A stretch of DNA of 64,000 bases from Slackia heliotrinireducens DSM 20476. GTDB lineage: Bacteria; Actinomycetota; Coriobacteriia; Coriobacteriales; Eggerthellaceae. This document shows, one piece after another, positions 34,315 to 43,236 of the stretch. Each line of letters starts with the position of its first letter. Position 1 is the first letter of the stretch. The notes beneath the pieces are model-generated. The model worked only from the letters and a program-made list of their open reading frames with translations. It had not been told where the DNA came from and did no database searches. The position numbers were made by a program, and so were the translations under genes. Where the stretch lies: assembly GCF_000023885.1 (NCBI RefSeq), contig NC_013165.1, positions 372,001 to 436,000 on the forward strand, written 5' to 3'.

Positions 34315-34869
34315 ATGGATAGGTCGATTGTCGGTGCCGGAATGTGGGCAATCCTGATTACAACACCTCTTTTAACGCAGTCCTTTGTCAACCTCAGTCC
34401 TGAGGTCATCTTCTCGAGCGTGTGCGGCTCTTGCATCTGTGCGTTCGTATACGCAGGCTTGGAAAGCCCATGCAACAGCTGCTATGGGATAGTTTCAAGT
34501 ATCTTTTTCTCACCCTTGCAGCTAACGATGGATGACTTCGTTGCTTCATTGATCGTGTGGCCAACAGTTTTCATCGTGTATCTTGCAGCTTGTGTTTGTT
34601 GTTGTGCACGCAAGCCAGGCAATGCAAGGCGCTGGTTTGCGTCGGGCTCGGCGTTAATGGCCTTGCTCATACTAGTTAGTCGAATATTGGCCGTCGTTGG
34701 TGTTGGATCGACGCCGCATTACGCCGTGCTGTCTGCTTCAGCCGTTTTGTTTTCCGCGTCGTGCTGCTTCATTGATTTCAAGATCTCAAAAGACCGCGAG
34801 CTGCTGCCATATGCAATTGTTTCAGTGGTTGCGGCAGCGGCCATTGTGGCTATCCTCTTGATGGCTTAG
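34315..34869 (+). CDS. Multi-span membrane protein of unknown function
   Basis: The start at 34315 follows AAAGGAG; 34294 has no such site. The product of about 184 residues has five or six hydrophobic segments and several cysteines (CGSCICAF, CVCCCARK). It lies after the membrane-anchored kinase-like gene on the same strand, 243 bases downstream, at the edge of the first phospho-signalling island. I recognise no family. Base composition is more A/T-rich than the genes before it. Confidence 0.65.
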   Translation: MDRSIVGAGMWAILITTPLLTQSFVNLSPEVIFSSVCGSCICAFVYAGLESPCNSCYGIVSSIFFSPLQLTMDDFVASLIVWPTVFIVYLAACVCCCARKPGNARRWFASGSALMALLILVSRILAVVGVGSTPHYAVLSASAVLFSASCCFIDFKISKDRELLPYAIVSVVAAAAIVAILLMA

Positions 34870-34939
34870 AACATGCTTTCCCGTAGCGCGCAAACCCTCG
34901 AAGGCCATCCGCTGCTCGGCAGCAACAAGCGGTGTCAAT

Positions 34940-35390
34940 TGTCCGACCTTAGTGCAAGGCTCAGAGCCTGCGCCTGAACACGAACTCGTCGACGCCGTCT
35001 GCGACGGCGCTCGCAGGCCTCTTCAGTCCAAGCCTCCAGGCGGTCGGGGCGAGCGACGCACACGAATGGGGCTCCACCGTTCACCGCACGGCGAACTCCA
35101 GAAACCTGTCCTCCTCGACGTACCTCTTGTGGGTCCGGGCCGCGATGGCATGCATGAGATCGAAGTCCTTTCAAGACGACGGGATGTACGGGCTGCTGAG
35201 TGCGTGGTCGACGAGATCGTCGCTGCGCTTTTCGGCGGTCAGGAGGAGGATGTGCTCCGGCCCCGTGACCTGGATGCAGAAGAAAGACATCCCCGCGTAC
35301 GTATCGAGCGGCTCCTCATCCAGGCCCAGCCCATCCTTTGCGGTTTCGCAGGGGTAGTGGTGTTGTAGGAAAAGCCCATCTCGCGGCCGA
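34940..35390 (-). pseudogene. Remnant of an unknown gene, frameshifted
   Basis: The minus-strand reading ETAKDGLGLDEEPLDTYAG then ILLLTAEKRSDDLVDHAL stops near 35171. A neighbouring frame then reads KDFDLMHAIAARTHKRYVEE and FLEFAVR before a stop. Together they look like one gene tail with a single frameshift. The 5' part is replaced by IS3-remnant sequence. No family is recognised. Confidence 0.4.
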
Positions 35391-35399
35391 TGGTCCGTC

Positions 35400-35870
35400 T
35401 CCCGTGTCGGTTTACGCCATCTCATTGATTTCCTGTATTGTCTTACGGGGGCCAAGCGCAGGACAAATACTCGTCGCTGCTCATGGCGTGCTCGCAGCTG
35501 CGCCCCGGGCAGCGCCCCTTCTGCCACACCGACGGGGGATCCACTGCTTCTGGCCGGGCTGGAGGGCGATATGCGAGGAGCACGGCGTGGCCCGCTCGAT
35601 GTCGAAGATGGGCTGCTCGCCGGACAACGCCGCCTGCGAGGGCTTCTTAGGCAACCTGAAGAACGAGTTCTTCTACGGGCGCGACTGGCGCGGGGTGACC
35701 TACGAGGAGTTCGCCGAGATGCTCGACGCGTGGATGCGCAGGTACAGCGCCGAGAGGATAAAGTACTTCAAGGAAGGCGGCAGGACGGTGTACGATACGA
35801 TAGACAACAGACGGAGGAGACTGGGGCATGGTGCCTAAGAGGTGTGAAAAACGTCCGCGCTCCCAGCTCA
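35400..35870 (+). pseudogene. IS3 (IS150-type) transposase remnant
   Basis: Only the last third of an orfB is left. The reading shifts frame near 35540 and then continues GVARSMSKMGCSPDNAACEGFLGNLKNEFFYGRDW, followed by RYSAERIKYF. The end motif GAAAAACGTCCGC (about 35846) equals that of the remnant at 20429-21390. It cannot transpose. Confidence 0.78.
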
Positions 35871-36247
35871 TGGCCTCTAGTGTCGCCTCGAGTGCAGTCT
35901 CCAAGATATACCGCATATCGCATCAGGTGGCCTTCGAACGGTGGCATCGGGTTTTGTGACCGTTGATGGATACCAGCGCCGCGGATGTTGTAGGATTCAT
36001 TGACGGGACTTATCTCTTCTTTTAGCGGTAATCAAAAATGCCTAAAAGTCCTTTCCAGCTCGCGCGTCTGGGGTGGTTCTTACGCCAGCAAAAGTTGCTC
36101 ACACAAGCGACTCGTGACGCTTCCTTTCGGTATGCAGCCTCGCTATAATATTAGCTAGTCTATAGGGAGAAGCGTTGAGCTTTCGTAGCTGAACTCCTAA
36201 TCCTTGCAGATGTGGATTAGGAGTTCTTTTAGCGGAAGGTGCGATGA
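35871..36247 (+). promoter_or_regulatory. Leader region with promoter and attenuator-like hairpin
   Basis: TATAAT at 36143-36148 is a good -10 box. Downstream, AACTCCTAATCC (36192-36203) pairs perfectly with GGATTAGGAGTT (36214-36225), followed by CTTTT, only 22 bases before the ATG at 36248. A terminator-like hairpin between promoter and gene suggests transcriptional attenuation. The rest of the interval holds no gene that I can support. Confidence 0.6.
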
Positions 36248-36889
36248 ATGACGCTAGAAATTGCCTGCGAATTGTGTGGGTCAAATCAGCTAACTCGGAA
36301 TGCGGATGGCACTTATCAATGTGACCGTTGCGGAACGAAATACACGCTCGAAGCTGCAAGGCAGTTAATGAAGGGCGGAGCCTTCAGGAATAACAGCGCT
36401 GATTTCGTTGTTGAGGGTGGAACACTAGTCAGGTATACGGGCGCGGACTTGAATGTCGTAGTTCCGGACGGCGTGATAACGATAGGGTCGCGCGCGTTTG
36501 AGAATACTTCCATACAATCGATCGTTCTTCCAGAAGGCTTAGTTGCAATAGAGGGCGGAAGCTACAACTCTTCATCTTTTATGAGGTGCAGGTTCCTTAA
36601 GTCGGTCCGATTTCCTAAGTCTCTCGAAAAGATTGGCAAATATGCGTTCTGCCGCTGCGACGCATTGGAGCAAATAGAATTCTGCGGCGAGCCAGCAATG
36701 GCGGAATCCTTTGTCGATTGCCCTCGGCTTCGTACGGTGCGTTATGCCAGTCGGGTATTTATTGTGCCAAAGTTTCGAGAGGATCTTTCCCTTGGTTTGG
36801 GTTTGAGCTTTGACAAGGACGCCCCAGTTAAGTCGAACTATCAATTTGACGCCATATACGTTAATGGAGAAAAAAATCACCGCCTATAA
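36248..36889 (+). pseudogene. Zinc-ribbon / BspA-type leucine-rich-repeat protein (frame 1)
   Basis: The ATG at 36248 follows GGAAGGTG. The reading begins with a zinc ribbon (CELCGSNQ and CDRCGTKY), then BspA-type repeats (ITIGSRAFENTSIQSIVLP, KIGKYAFCRCDALEQIEF). It ends at 36889, just after a run of seven A at about 36868. In the -1 frame the reading continues (36864-37063) into a further zinc ribbon. The gene either uses -1 frameshifting or has a frameshift mutation. An IS110 element then separates the last codons. Cytoplasmic by lack of a signal; function unknown. Confidence 0.72.
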
Positions 36890-37064
36890 TCTACCGTCAG
36901 ATGAGAGCGAGCTTCTGGCTCTGCAAAAGACGCTCGCACCATCAGAGGTCGCCACACAGGCTGCGATTCAAGGAGCGCTGAATGCAATCGAAGCAAGACG
37001 CCGAGCTATGATTCGAGATGGTTGGATCAGTGCAGGGCGATGCTCATATTGTGGTGGTTTTTTA
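36864..37064 (+). pseudogene. Continuation of the zinc-ribbon/LRR gene in the -1 frame
   Basis: From the A-run the -1 frame reads EKKITAYNLPSDESELLALQ, a helix, and then CSYCGG, the first half of a zinc ribbon. The second half, CKSCGLPKAY, is encoded at 43378-43431 beyond the IS110 element. An ATG at 36864 could also start a small separate protein, but no ribosome binding site precedes it. Confidence 0.6.
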
Positions 37065-37080
37065 ATATGAGCAGAGCATT

Positions 37081-37370
37081 GTCAAGAGGGCAAAATGGGC
37101 CAGACCAGCCTACTGCCGGCCTGGCCCTGTATCTTCACCCGTAGCCCGCCCGCCAGGATCGCGTGTCCTTCGGACGCTCGTTTTGCGGTTTAATATTCGC
37201 CCGTGGCGCGGCGTGCGCCGGTGCATCTCGTTGCTACGGCTGGCCCCTCGTCATCGGTCTTTGGGCGCGCGTGGCGCGTTCGCGCTGCGCGAAAAAAATA
37301 CGTGGGTGGGGCCAACGGCTCCGAGCGCGGGCGGAACGGGGTCGGACGCCATTGTCTCAGGCGGGTCGCG
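37081..37370 (-). ncRNA. Candidate bridge RNA region of the IS1111-type element
   Basis: IS110-family recombinases use a structured bridge RNA from a non-coding end; in the IS1111 subgroup this lies after the transposase gene. Here 290 non-coding bases follow the transposase stop. They contain stems such as GGGCCAG/CTGGCCC at about 37095-37124. The location is by analogy only. Confidence 0.35.
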
Positions 37371-37596
37371 CTACTCGGCCTCCACCATGCAGCCCACGGC
37401 CCAGATCCAGCACGCGAGCTCGCGCGCCGTCGCGCAGTTCGCGACGACCGGCTTCTTTCCCGCTGCGGACAGCGCGGCGCGCCTGTCCACGAGCCTGCGC
37501 ACCCCCTTCGCCGCGTGCCTGGCAACCTCGGGAGGGACCTCGCAGCCGGCCGCAGGCCTCTTCGGGCTCCTCGTCGCGCTCGCGTAGTGCCAGGCC
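37371..37596 (-). pseudogene. IS110 transposase, third (C-terminal) fragment
   Basis: After the CCAGGCC target repeat (37590-37596) the reading continues HYASATRSPKRPAAGCEVP and ends with VVANCATARELACWIWAV, the usual closing block of IS110 transposases. It joins in frame to the fragment at 40083-40220 once the IS21 element and one target repeat are removed. Confidence 0.85.
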
Positions 37597-37690
37597 TGTG
37601 TTTTGTCAACCCCGAGTTTCGTCATTGGGCACGACCTGTTTTAGGTCGCGGTCACGAACTTTTTTCGGGTTTCGCCATGGAAAGGCCCTG

Positions 37691-38455
37691 CTAACCCTCC
37701 TTCACGTTTCCTAGCATGAGCGATTCCTCGACTCTCCTGCTCTTGCCGCCGAACTCCACGAGCCTGCCGTGGTGCACGATCCTGTCGACGGCGGCCGCCG
37801 CAAGCTTCTCGTCAGCCAAGACGGTTCCCCACTTGCTGAACTCGATGTTCGTGGTCAGGATCAGGCTCCTGGACTCGTAGCTGCTCGATATCACCTGGAA
37901 CAGCAGCCTCGCCCCGTCCGAGTCAAGCGGAATGTAACCGAACTCGTCAAGTATCAAGAGGTCGGCCTTGGCCAGATCGGAGTACATCGTGTCGAGGCCG
38001 CCCGAGTCCCTGGCCCTCTGGAGCTGCAGGACGAGCTGCGCGCACGGCAGATAGCGCACCGTGAGCCCGCGCTCGACGCACCTCATGCCGAGCGCCACCG
38101 CCAGATGCGTCTTCCCCCGCCCGGTCTGGCCGTGGAAGACGTAGTCCTGCGCCTTTTCCACCCAGTCTAGCGACAGCATGTCCTCGACCGTGTGCCCGTC
38201 GGGCATCCTGACGTCGGCGAAGTCGAAGTCCGCGACCGACTTGACGGCCGGGAACGCGGCCTTGCGCAGCAGGCGCGCCTTGCGGTTGCGCCCGCGGACC
38301 GCTATCTCGTGGGCCAACATGCCGGCGACCGCGTCGAGCTGCCGCGGCGTCGCCGATTCCAGGAACCAGCCGACCGTGTCGTTGGAGATGCAAAGCTTCC
38401 TGGCGTCGGCCCTGATGGCGTCGCCGATGGCGTCCCTCTCACATCTGCTGATCAT
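37691..38455 (-). CDS. istB: IS21 helper ATPase IstB (element 2)
   Basis: The 254-residue product is an IstB AAA+ ATPase: Walker A VFHGQTGRGKTHLAVALG, Walker B ADLLILDEFGYIPLD, and LILTTNIEFSKWG. IstB assembles on DNA and loads the IstA transposase. Its start overlaps the end of istA by 17 bases. The protein is intact. Its family resembles DnaC, but the IS21 context decides the call. Confidence 0.93.
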   Translation of the reverse strand: MISRCERDAIGDAIRADARKLCISNDTVGWFLESATPRQLDAVAGMLAHEIAVRGRNRKARLLRKAAFPAVKSVADFDFADVRMPDGHTVEDMLSLDWVEKAQDYVFHGQTGRGKTHLAVALGMRCVERGLTVRYLPCAQLVLQLQRARDSGGLDTMYSDLAKADLLILDEFGYIPLDSDGARLLFQVISSSYESRSLILTTNIEFSKWGTVLADEKLAAAAVDRIVHHGRLVEFGGKSRRVEESLMLGNVKEG

Positions 38456-39923
38456 GGGAACCGCCCCCGATCGCGGCGAAAGCCGCGTCGTAGTCGGACA
38501 TGTCGACGGGGTCGGCGTAGTCCACGACTCCGCGGCCGTTGCAGATGCCGGCGGCGAGCACGGTCACCGAGGCCCTATCGGGCGCACCGCCCAGCTCGAC
38601 GATGCGGGCGGCGGCCTCGACGGCCGGCCCGTAGCCGCTCTCGGCGGTCACGTCCCGCAGCACCCGCAGGAACTCCTTGCGCGGCTCGGAGTCGAGGGAA
38701 TCGGCCCATTCCCGCAGGTCGTCGGGCATCGACGCCCTGACGCGGCTGTTCGGCCAGCCGTTCGGCTTGCGGCACAGCAGCGGCAGCTGGCTCGCCGGTT
38801 CGACCGACTCGGTGGGGCGGTCGCCGTAGGCGCGCGCGTGCGTCGCTACGCGCGCGCCGTCGGAATCGTATATCTCGACGTCGAAGGCGCACCTGCCCAC
38901 GATGAGCTCGCGCCCGCCGAACTCGGGCGCGCTCGAGTAGCGGTGGCGCCCGTCGAGCACGACGTTGCCGTACTTGTCGGCCTTCATCCTCTGCCAGCTC
39001 ACCGCCTTGAACGGCGCGTCGGGCAGCGGCAGCAGCGCGAAGCGGTCCTCCATGAACAGCTGGGATTCCGGCTCGCCCTTGACGCAGTGCTCCTTGTCCG
39101 CGAGCTCCGTGCACTTGTCCAGCAGCCGCGCGTTGTAGGACCGGATGTTGTCGAAGTGCGGCAGCGGGACGAACAGCCGGCGGCGCAGCGCGCCCACCTT
39201 GTTCTCGACGCCGCCCTTCTCGTTTCCCGCGTCCGCGTTGCAGAACACGTACTCGAAGCCGAAGTGGGCGGCGAACGCGGCGAACAGCTTCGAGGTCCTG
39301 ATGACGCCGCACATCTTGCGCCCGACGCCGGTGGCGTTGTCGAAGATGATGCGCCTGGGAACACCGCCGATGTAGGAGAACACGGCCATCAGGCCCTCGC
39401 ACGCGCACTCGGCGTTCTCGCCGGGGAAAACCTGCGCCAGCCCCATGTTGGAGAACGGGAAGTCGCAGACCAGGTGGTGCAGACGGGTCCGCACGCCGAC
39501 CACGTAGAAATCGGCCTGGCCGAAGTCGACCTGCATGTCGGCGGGAAGCCCGACCTGGTCGAGGAACCCGTCGCCTTCGCCTTTGTGCGCGTCCTTCCAA
39601 TCCTTGACGTATCGCCTGACGGTGCTGTACGACATCGTCGCTCCCTCCTCCTCGACGAGCCGTTCCCAGACGCGCTGGGCGGTGTGGCGCTGCTTGTGCC
39701 AAACGCCACGGTCGGCCTCGAGCCACGAGTCGACGATCGACGAGTACTCGTCCATCACCGACGGCCCCTTCGCCCTCACGGGCATCTTCGGGGAGAGATC
39801 CTGCGGCTTGAGGTACTTGCGCACGGTCGGCTCCGAAACGCCCGTCGCCCTCGATATTCCCGCTATGGATTCACCCTCCCTTCGCATCCTTCGTATATCC
39901 TGAACTTTGGACATGCTGATCAT
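38439..39923 (-). CDS. istA: IS21 transposase IstA (element 2)
   Basis: The 494-residue product starts with a helix-turn-helix (IRRMRREGESIAGISRATGVS) followed by an rve catalytic core: MQVDFGQADFY (Asp), IIFDNATGVG (Asp) and NEKGGVENKVG (Glu). Length and motif order are normal for IstA and all three acidic residues are present, so the element may be active. A better start may be the second Met (MSKVQDIRR, nine bases in). The istB gene follows with overlap. Confidence 0.93.
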   Translation of the reverse strand: MISMSKVQDIRRMRREGESIAGISRATGVSEPTVRKYLKPQDLSPKMPVRAKGPSVMDEYSSIVDSWLEADRGVWHKQRHTAQRVWERLVEEEGATMSYSTVRRYVKDWKDAHKGEGDGFLDQVGLPADMQVDFGQADFYVVGVRTRLHHLVCDFPFSNMGLAQVFPGENAECACEGLMAVFSYIGGVPRRIIFDNATGVGRKMCGVIRTSKLFAAFAAHFGFEYVFCNADAGNEKGGVENKVGALRRRLFVPLPHFDNIRSYNARLLDKCTELADKEHCVKGEPESQLFMEDRFALLPLPDAPFKAVSWQRMKADKYGNVVLDGRHRYSSAPEFGGRELIVGRCAFDVEIYDSDGARVATHARAYGDRPTESVEPASQLPLLCRKPNGWPNSRVRASMPDDLREWADSLDSEPRKEFLRVLRDVTAESGYGPAVEAAARIVELGGAPDRASVTVLAAGICNGRGVVDYADPVDMSDYDAAFAAIGGGSHDQQM

Positions 39924-40082
39924 TCCTCTCCGCCTCCTTTGGTCGATTACCGAAGCAACGACAAAGGTAGGCCAACGGTCTGGTTGGCATGTCTTTCCTT
40001 GTGGCGAAACCCGAAACTTTTTCTTGACCGCAACCGAAACGGCGCCGTGACCGAACCCGCAACTATGAGGCTAACTTAAACA

Positions 40083-40220
40083 CCAGGCCGCCTCGACGAG
40101 CAGCCTCCGCAGGTGCCTGTTGCCGGACTTCGTTATCCCGCCCTGGCGCCTGGCGTCGGCGCTGGACGCCTCCGAGGGGACGAGACCCAGCCACGACGCG
40201 AAAGCCGACGCGCTGCGGAA
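40083..40220 (-). pseudogene. IS110 transposase, middle fragment
   Basis: The minus-strand reading [19 protein letters not shown] then [20 protein letters not shown] is the transposase_20 region of IS110 enzymes. It is bounded on each side by target repeats of the two IS21 elements (CGGAA at 40216-40220 and CCAGGCC at 40083-40089). The reading joins in frame to both neighbouring fragments. Confidence 0.88.
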
Positions 40221-40322
40221 TGATAAAGTCAATATAGTTTTCGACGATCACGCTACCGCTTCGCCGACATCCGCGCGACCGAACAACCGTCGGTCGCGCT
40301 ACCGTACTTTCGCCGTTTCCGA

Positions 40323-41096
40323 TCAGTCCTCCCTCCTCTTGTCGGCGGGCAGGTCCTTGAGCCTGTACGACCTCCCCGTTATCTTTATCAGCGTGCAGTG
40401 GTGGCAGACCCTGTCCGCTATGGCGCTCGCGGCCACGTCGTCGCCGAACACGTTCGCCCAGCCGCCGATGCCGACGTTGGTGGTGATGATGGTCGAGCGC
40501 TGCTCGTAGCGCGTCGACACCAGCTGGAACATGAGGTCCGCGCCGTGCTCGTCGATGTCGAGGTAGCCCAGCTCGTCGATGATCAGCAGCTTGGAGTGCG
40601 CGTAGTACTTCAGCCTGTTCTTGAGTATCCCGCGCGAGGACGCGTCCTTCAGGTCCTCGACGAGCTTCGCGCAGTCGACGAAGCGCACCTCGCGGCCGGC
40701 CCTCACCGCCTCGATGCCGATGGCTATCGCGAGGTGGGTCTTGCCAACGCCCGGGCTGCCCACGAACAGGGCGTTCTCCGCCCGGTCGACGAACCTGAGC
40801 GTCGCGAGCTCCTCCACCTTGGCCCTGGGCACGCTCGGCTGGAACGACCAGTCGAAGTCCGAGAGCGTCTTGACGTAGGGAAAGCCCGACGAGCGCACCC
40901 GCTGGCGCATCACCCTCTCGCGCCTGGCGGCCACCTCGGACTCCGTCATCTCGGCCAGGGCCTGCGCGAAGTCGCGCTCCCCGTCGCCCACCATGCGCAC
41001 GTAGTCGGGCATGGCCGCGCACATCCGGTCGAGCCTGAGCTCGGAGAGGTTGGACTGCGCCCGCAGGTAGGGGCTCGACTCGTCCAGCGCCGCCAC
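40323..41096 (-). CDS. istB: IS21 helper ATPase IstB (element 1)
   Basis: The 257-residue product has an IstB N-terminal region (RERVMRQRVRSSGFPYVKTL) and AAA+ motifs: Walker A FVGSPGVGKTHLAIAIG, Walker B KLLIIDELGYLDID, and TIITTNVGIGGW. It appears to start with GTG one base after the istA stop, so translation is coupled. Intact. Confidence 0.92.
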   Translation of the reverse strand: MAALDESSPYLRAQSNLSELRLDRMCAAMPDYVRMVGDGERDFAQALAEMTESEVAARRERVMRQRVRSSGFPYVKTLSDFDWSFQPSVPRAKVEELATLRFVDRAENALFVGSPGVGKTHLAIAIGIEAVRAGREVRFVDCAKLVEDLKDASSRGILKNRLKYYAHSKLLIIDELGYLDIDEHGADLMFQLVSTRYEQRSTIITTNVGIGGWANVFGDDVAASAIADRVCHHCTLIKITGRSYRLKDLPADKRRED

Positions 41097-41097
41097 G

Positions 41098-42315
41098 TCA
41101 CTCGCCCCCCAGCCGGTCGAGGAGCTCGAGGTTCGCGCGGGCCGCCTCGCGTATGTCGGAATCGCCGAACCAGGCCTTGCCCGACATCGCCTCGACGTAG
41201 TGGTCCTCGGCGTAGACGATGGGGCCGGCGGCGGCCGAGGCGTCGTGCACCGCCACCTCCTCGCCGTCGAGCGTCACGCGCACCTGGCCGGACGGCATGG
41301 CGAGGACGCTGACCTTCTTGCCGATGCAGGCGCGCGGGACCGACCATTGGCGCCCCGCGGCGCGCACGAGCATGGTCGCCGGGACGGTCTGGACGCTCAC
41401 GTCCCCGACCATCTCCTGCAGCAGGCGCAGGTTTCCGACGGGGCGCAGGTGCTCCTTCTCCCTCATGAACAGCACCGCCGGCGGCAGCCCCGTCGTGTCG
41501 TTGGGCTCGGCGTTGCTGCGCGCCTCGATGCGGGCGATGGCGTCGATCAGACCCCGCTCGCCCTCGAAGTCGCGGTCGTAGGCGAGCAGCCTGTTCACAA
41601 ACCTGTTCGAGCTCTCGTCCTTGCCCTTGGTCTGGGGCGTCGACGCGCGGCAGAGCTTCAGCTCGAAGCTGGCCTCGCGCGCGAACCGCCACGCGCGCTC
41701 GGACTTGACGCGCCTGCCGCCCGCGAACGTGACGAGCGCGCCCATGTTGTCGGTTATGGCCTCGTCGGGTATCCCGCCGAAGCGCACGAACGTGGCCAGC
41801 AGGCATGCGAGCAGGTCGTCCTCCGTGCGCGTCCTCGAGTAGATGAAGCGGTGGGCCCGCGAGTAGGCCAGCACGGCGCTGAAGACGTTGAACTCGAAGA
41901 CCTCGCCGTTGACGTCGACCATCCGCAGGCCCTCCTTCCAGTCGAACTGCAGCTGGCGCCCCGGCGGCGTCTCGAAGCGCGGGTGCGCGTCCGGCTCGGC
42001 CTCCGAGGCGCACTCGATGCCGTGCTTGCGGCAGTACTTGGTGAACGACCCGTACTTGGGCAGCCCCGCCTCGGGATGGCGGTCGAGCAGGAACTCGTGG
42101 ATCGCCTTCTTGGTGACGCCCGGCAGGGCCGCCTTGCGCTCTATCACGTCCCTGAACTCGTCGAACGCGCTCGCCTTGTCGCGCCTGCGGTCCTCGACCT
42201 CCTCTCCCTGGTTCCAGTACTTCGCCACGGTCTGCCTGTGCAGCCCGTATTTCTCTCCTATCCGGGTGAAGTTGGGCTTGATGCCGAGCTGCCTGTACAT
42301 GTTCAGCTCCCCCAT
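41098..42315 (-). CDS. istA: IS21 transposase IstA (element 1)
   Basis: The start at 42315 (MGELNMYRQL) follows AAAGGAA; the frame open to 42366 lacks a site. The roughly 405-residue product has an N-terminal HTH (GEKYGLHRQTVAKYW) and an rve core: LQFDWKEG (Asp), AITDNMGAL (Asp) and TKGKDESSNRFV (Glu). It is shorter than the other IstA and belongs to a different IS21 lineage. All three acidic residues are kept. Confidence 0.92.
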   Translation of the reverse strand: MGELNMYRQLGIKPNFTRIGEKYGLHRQTVAKYWNQGEEVEDRRRDKASAFDEFRDVIERKAALPGVTKKAIHEFLLDRHPEAGLPKYGSFTKYCRKHGIECASEAEPDAHPRFETPPGRQLQFDWKEGLRMVDVNGEVFEFNVFSAVLAYSRAHRFIYSRTRTEDDLLACLLATFVRFGGIPDEAITDNMGALVTFAGGRRVKSERAWRFAREASFELKLCRASTPQTKGKDESSNRFVNRLLAYDRDFEGERGLIDAIARIEARSNAEPNDTTGLPPAVLFMREKEHLRPVGNLRLLQEMVGDVSVQTVPATMLVRAAGRQWSVPRACIGKKVSVLAMPSGQVRVTLDGEEVAVHDASAAAGPIVYAEDHYVEAMSGKAWFGDSDIREAARANLELLDRLGGE

Positions 42316-42481
42316 GATGTTCCTTTCCAATCGCGCTCCCTCCGACGTTTGACAGTTCGGAGTCAAGCATATTGCCGGTAGCCCGATTGGCGAAAGAACG
42401 GTAGCGTCGCCGCCGAAACTCCAGTAGCGCGATCGACGCGGCGCGGTAGCCTAACTGTCGATTTTCATGGTAGCGGTATCA

Positions 42482-43236
42482 CGGAACCTCGAGAAGCCGT
42501 CGACCTCGCACGCGAAGGCGAAGGCCGTCACGACCTCGACGCCCTTGAACAGCCTGAGCGCGTCGACCTCGGGCTTCCACCGCGGCCCGGACGCGTGTGC
42601 CGCGACCTTCGCCGCCAGCGCGCGCTTCTCGTCGATGGCCCGCCTGCAGCGGTCGACGTAGTAGTCGAGGGCCTCCTGCGCGGCCGGCTCCGCCAGCCTT
42701 ATCGACTCGATCCAGGCCCAGTGCGCCTTCGTCCACGCCTTCTTCCGCTGCCCCCTCTCGTTGACCTCGTCGTAGACGTAGCCGTAGCGCAGGAGCATCT
42801 TCGAGAGGCGCTGCTTGCACGCGGCGACGTCCTCGCGCGCGTCCTCCAGGGCGCGGGAGATGTCGCGGCAGGCCTCGCACTCGGGGTCGGGGACGTGCAC
42901 CTCCGTCACGGTGCCGAGGGCGAGCTGCCTCGCGAGGAAGGCGGCGTCGCGCCTGTCGGTCTTCTTGCGCCTGTCGGCCGCCGGCTTGTCCATCTTGGAC
43001 ACGGCGCCGATCACGCAGTCGACGCCGAGCGCCTCGAGCTCCCGCTGCAGGTGGAACCCGGTCACGCCGGACTCGTAGACCGCCTTGGGGGCCTCGAAGG
43101 AGGCGATCCATGCGGCCACCTCCGAGGGGGCGTACGCGAAAGAGCGCCGCGCGACCTCCCCTGTGAACGGGTTGAAGGCGCACGCCTTGATCGATCTGGC
43201 GTGCACGTCTAGTCCGATGGAGGTAACATGTGCCAT
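42482..43236 (-). pseudogene. IS110 transposase, first (N-terminal) fragment
   Basis: The start at 43236 follows GGAAGGGG. The fragment carries the DEDD catalytic region: SIGLDVHARSIKA (Asp), VYESGVTGF (Glu) and KKTDRRDAAFLARQ (Asp-Asp). It runs to GFSRFR at the IS21 junction; the ORF then continues a few codons into the IS21 end and stops at 42451. Rejoined with the two other fragments the protein would have about 375 residues, normal for IS110. Confidence 0.9.

Larger units (their letters stand above)
37597..40082 (-). mobile_element. IS21-family element (second insertion into IS110)
   Basis: The 2486-base element begins TGTGTTTTG and ends TTAAACA, with the TG...CA termini of IS21. CCAGGCC is repeated at 37590-37596 and 40083-40089, a 7-base target duplication. 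It carries overlapping istA and istB. It differs clearly in sequence from the other IS21 element at 40221-42481, so it is an independent insertion. Confidence 0.88.
40221..42481 (-). mobile_element. IS21-family element (first insertion into IS110)
   Basis: The 2261-base element begins TGATAAAG and ends GGTATCA, with TG...CA termini. CGGAA occurs at 40216-40220 and 42482-42486, a 5-base target duplication. It carries istA and istB, which are separated by one base. Confidence 0.88.

Noticed and set aside
38178-40079. 633-residue open frame on the plus strand
   Set aside because: It is antisense to istA and istB of the second IS21 element and reflects GC-rich codon use.
40946-42370. 474-residue minus-strand frame over IS21 element 1
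   Set aside because: It is an alternate frame of istA, very rich in Arg and Gly, without motifs.
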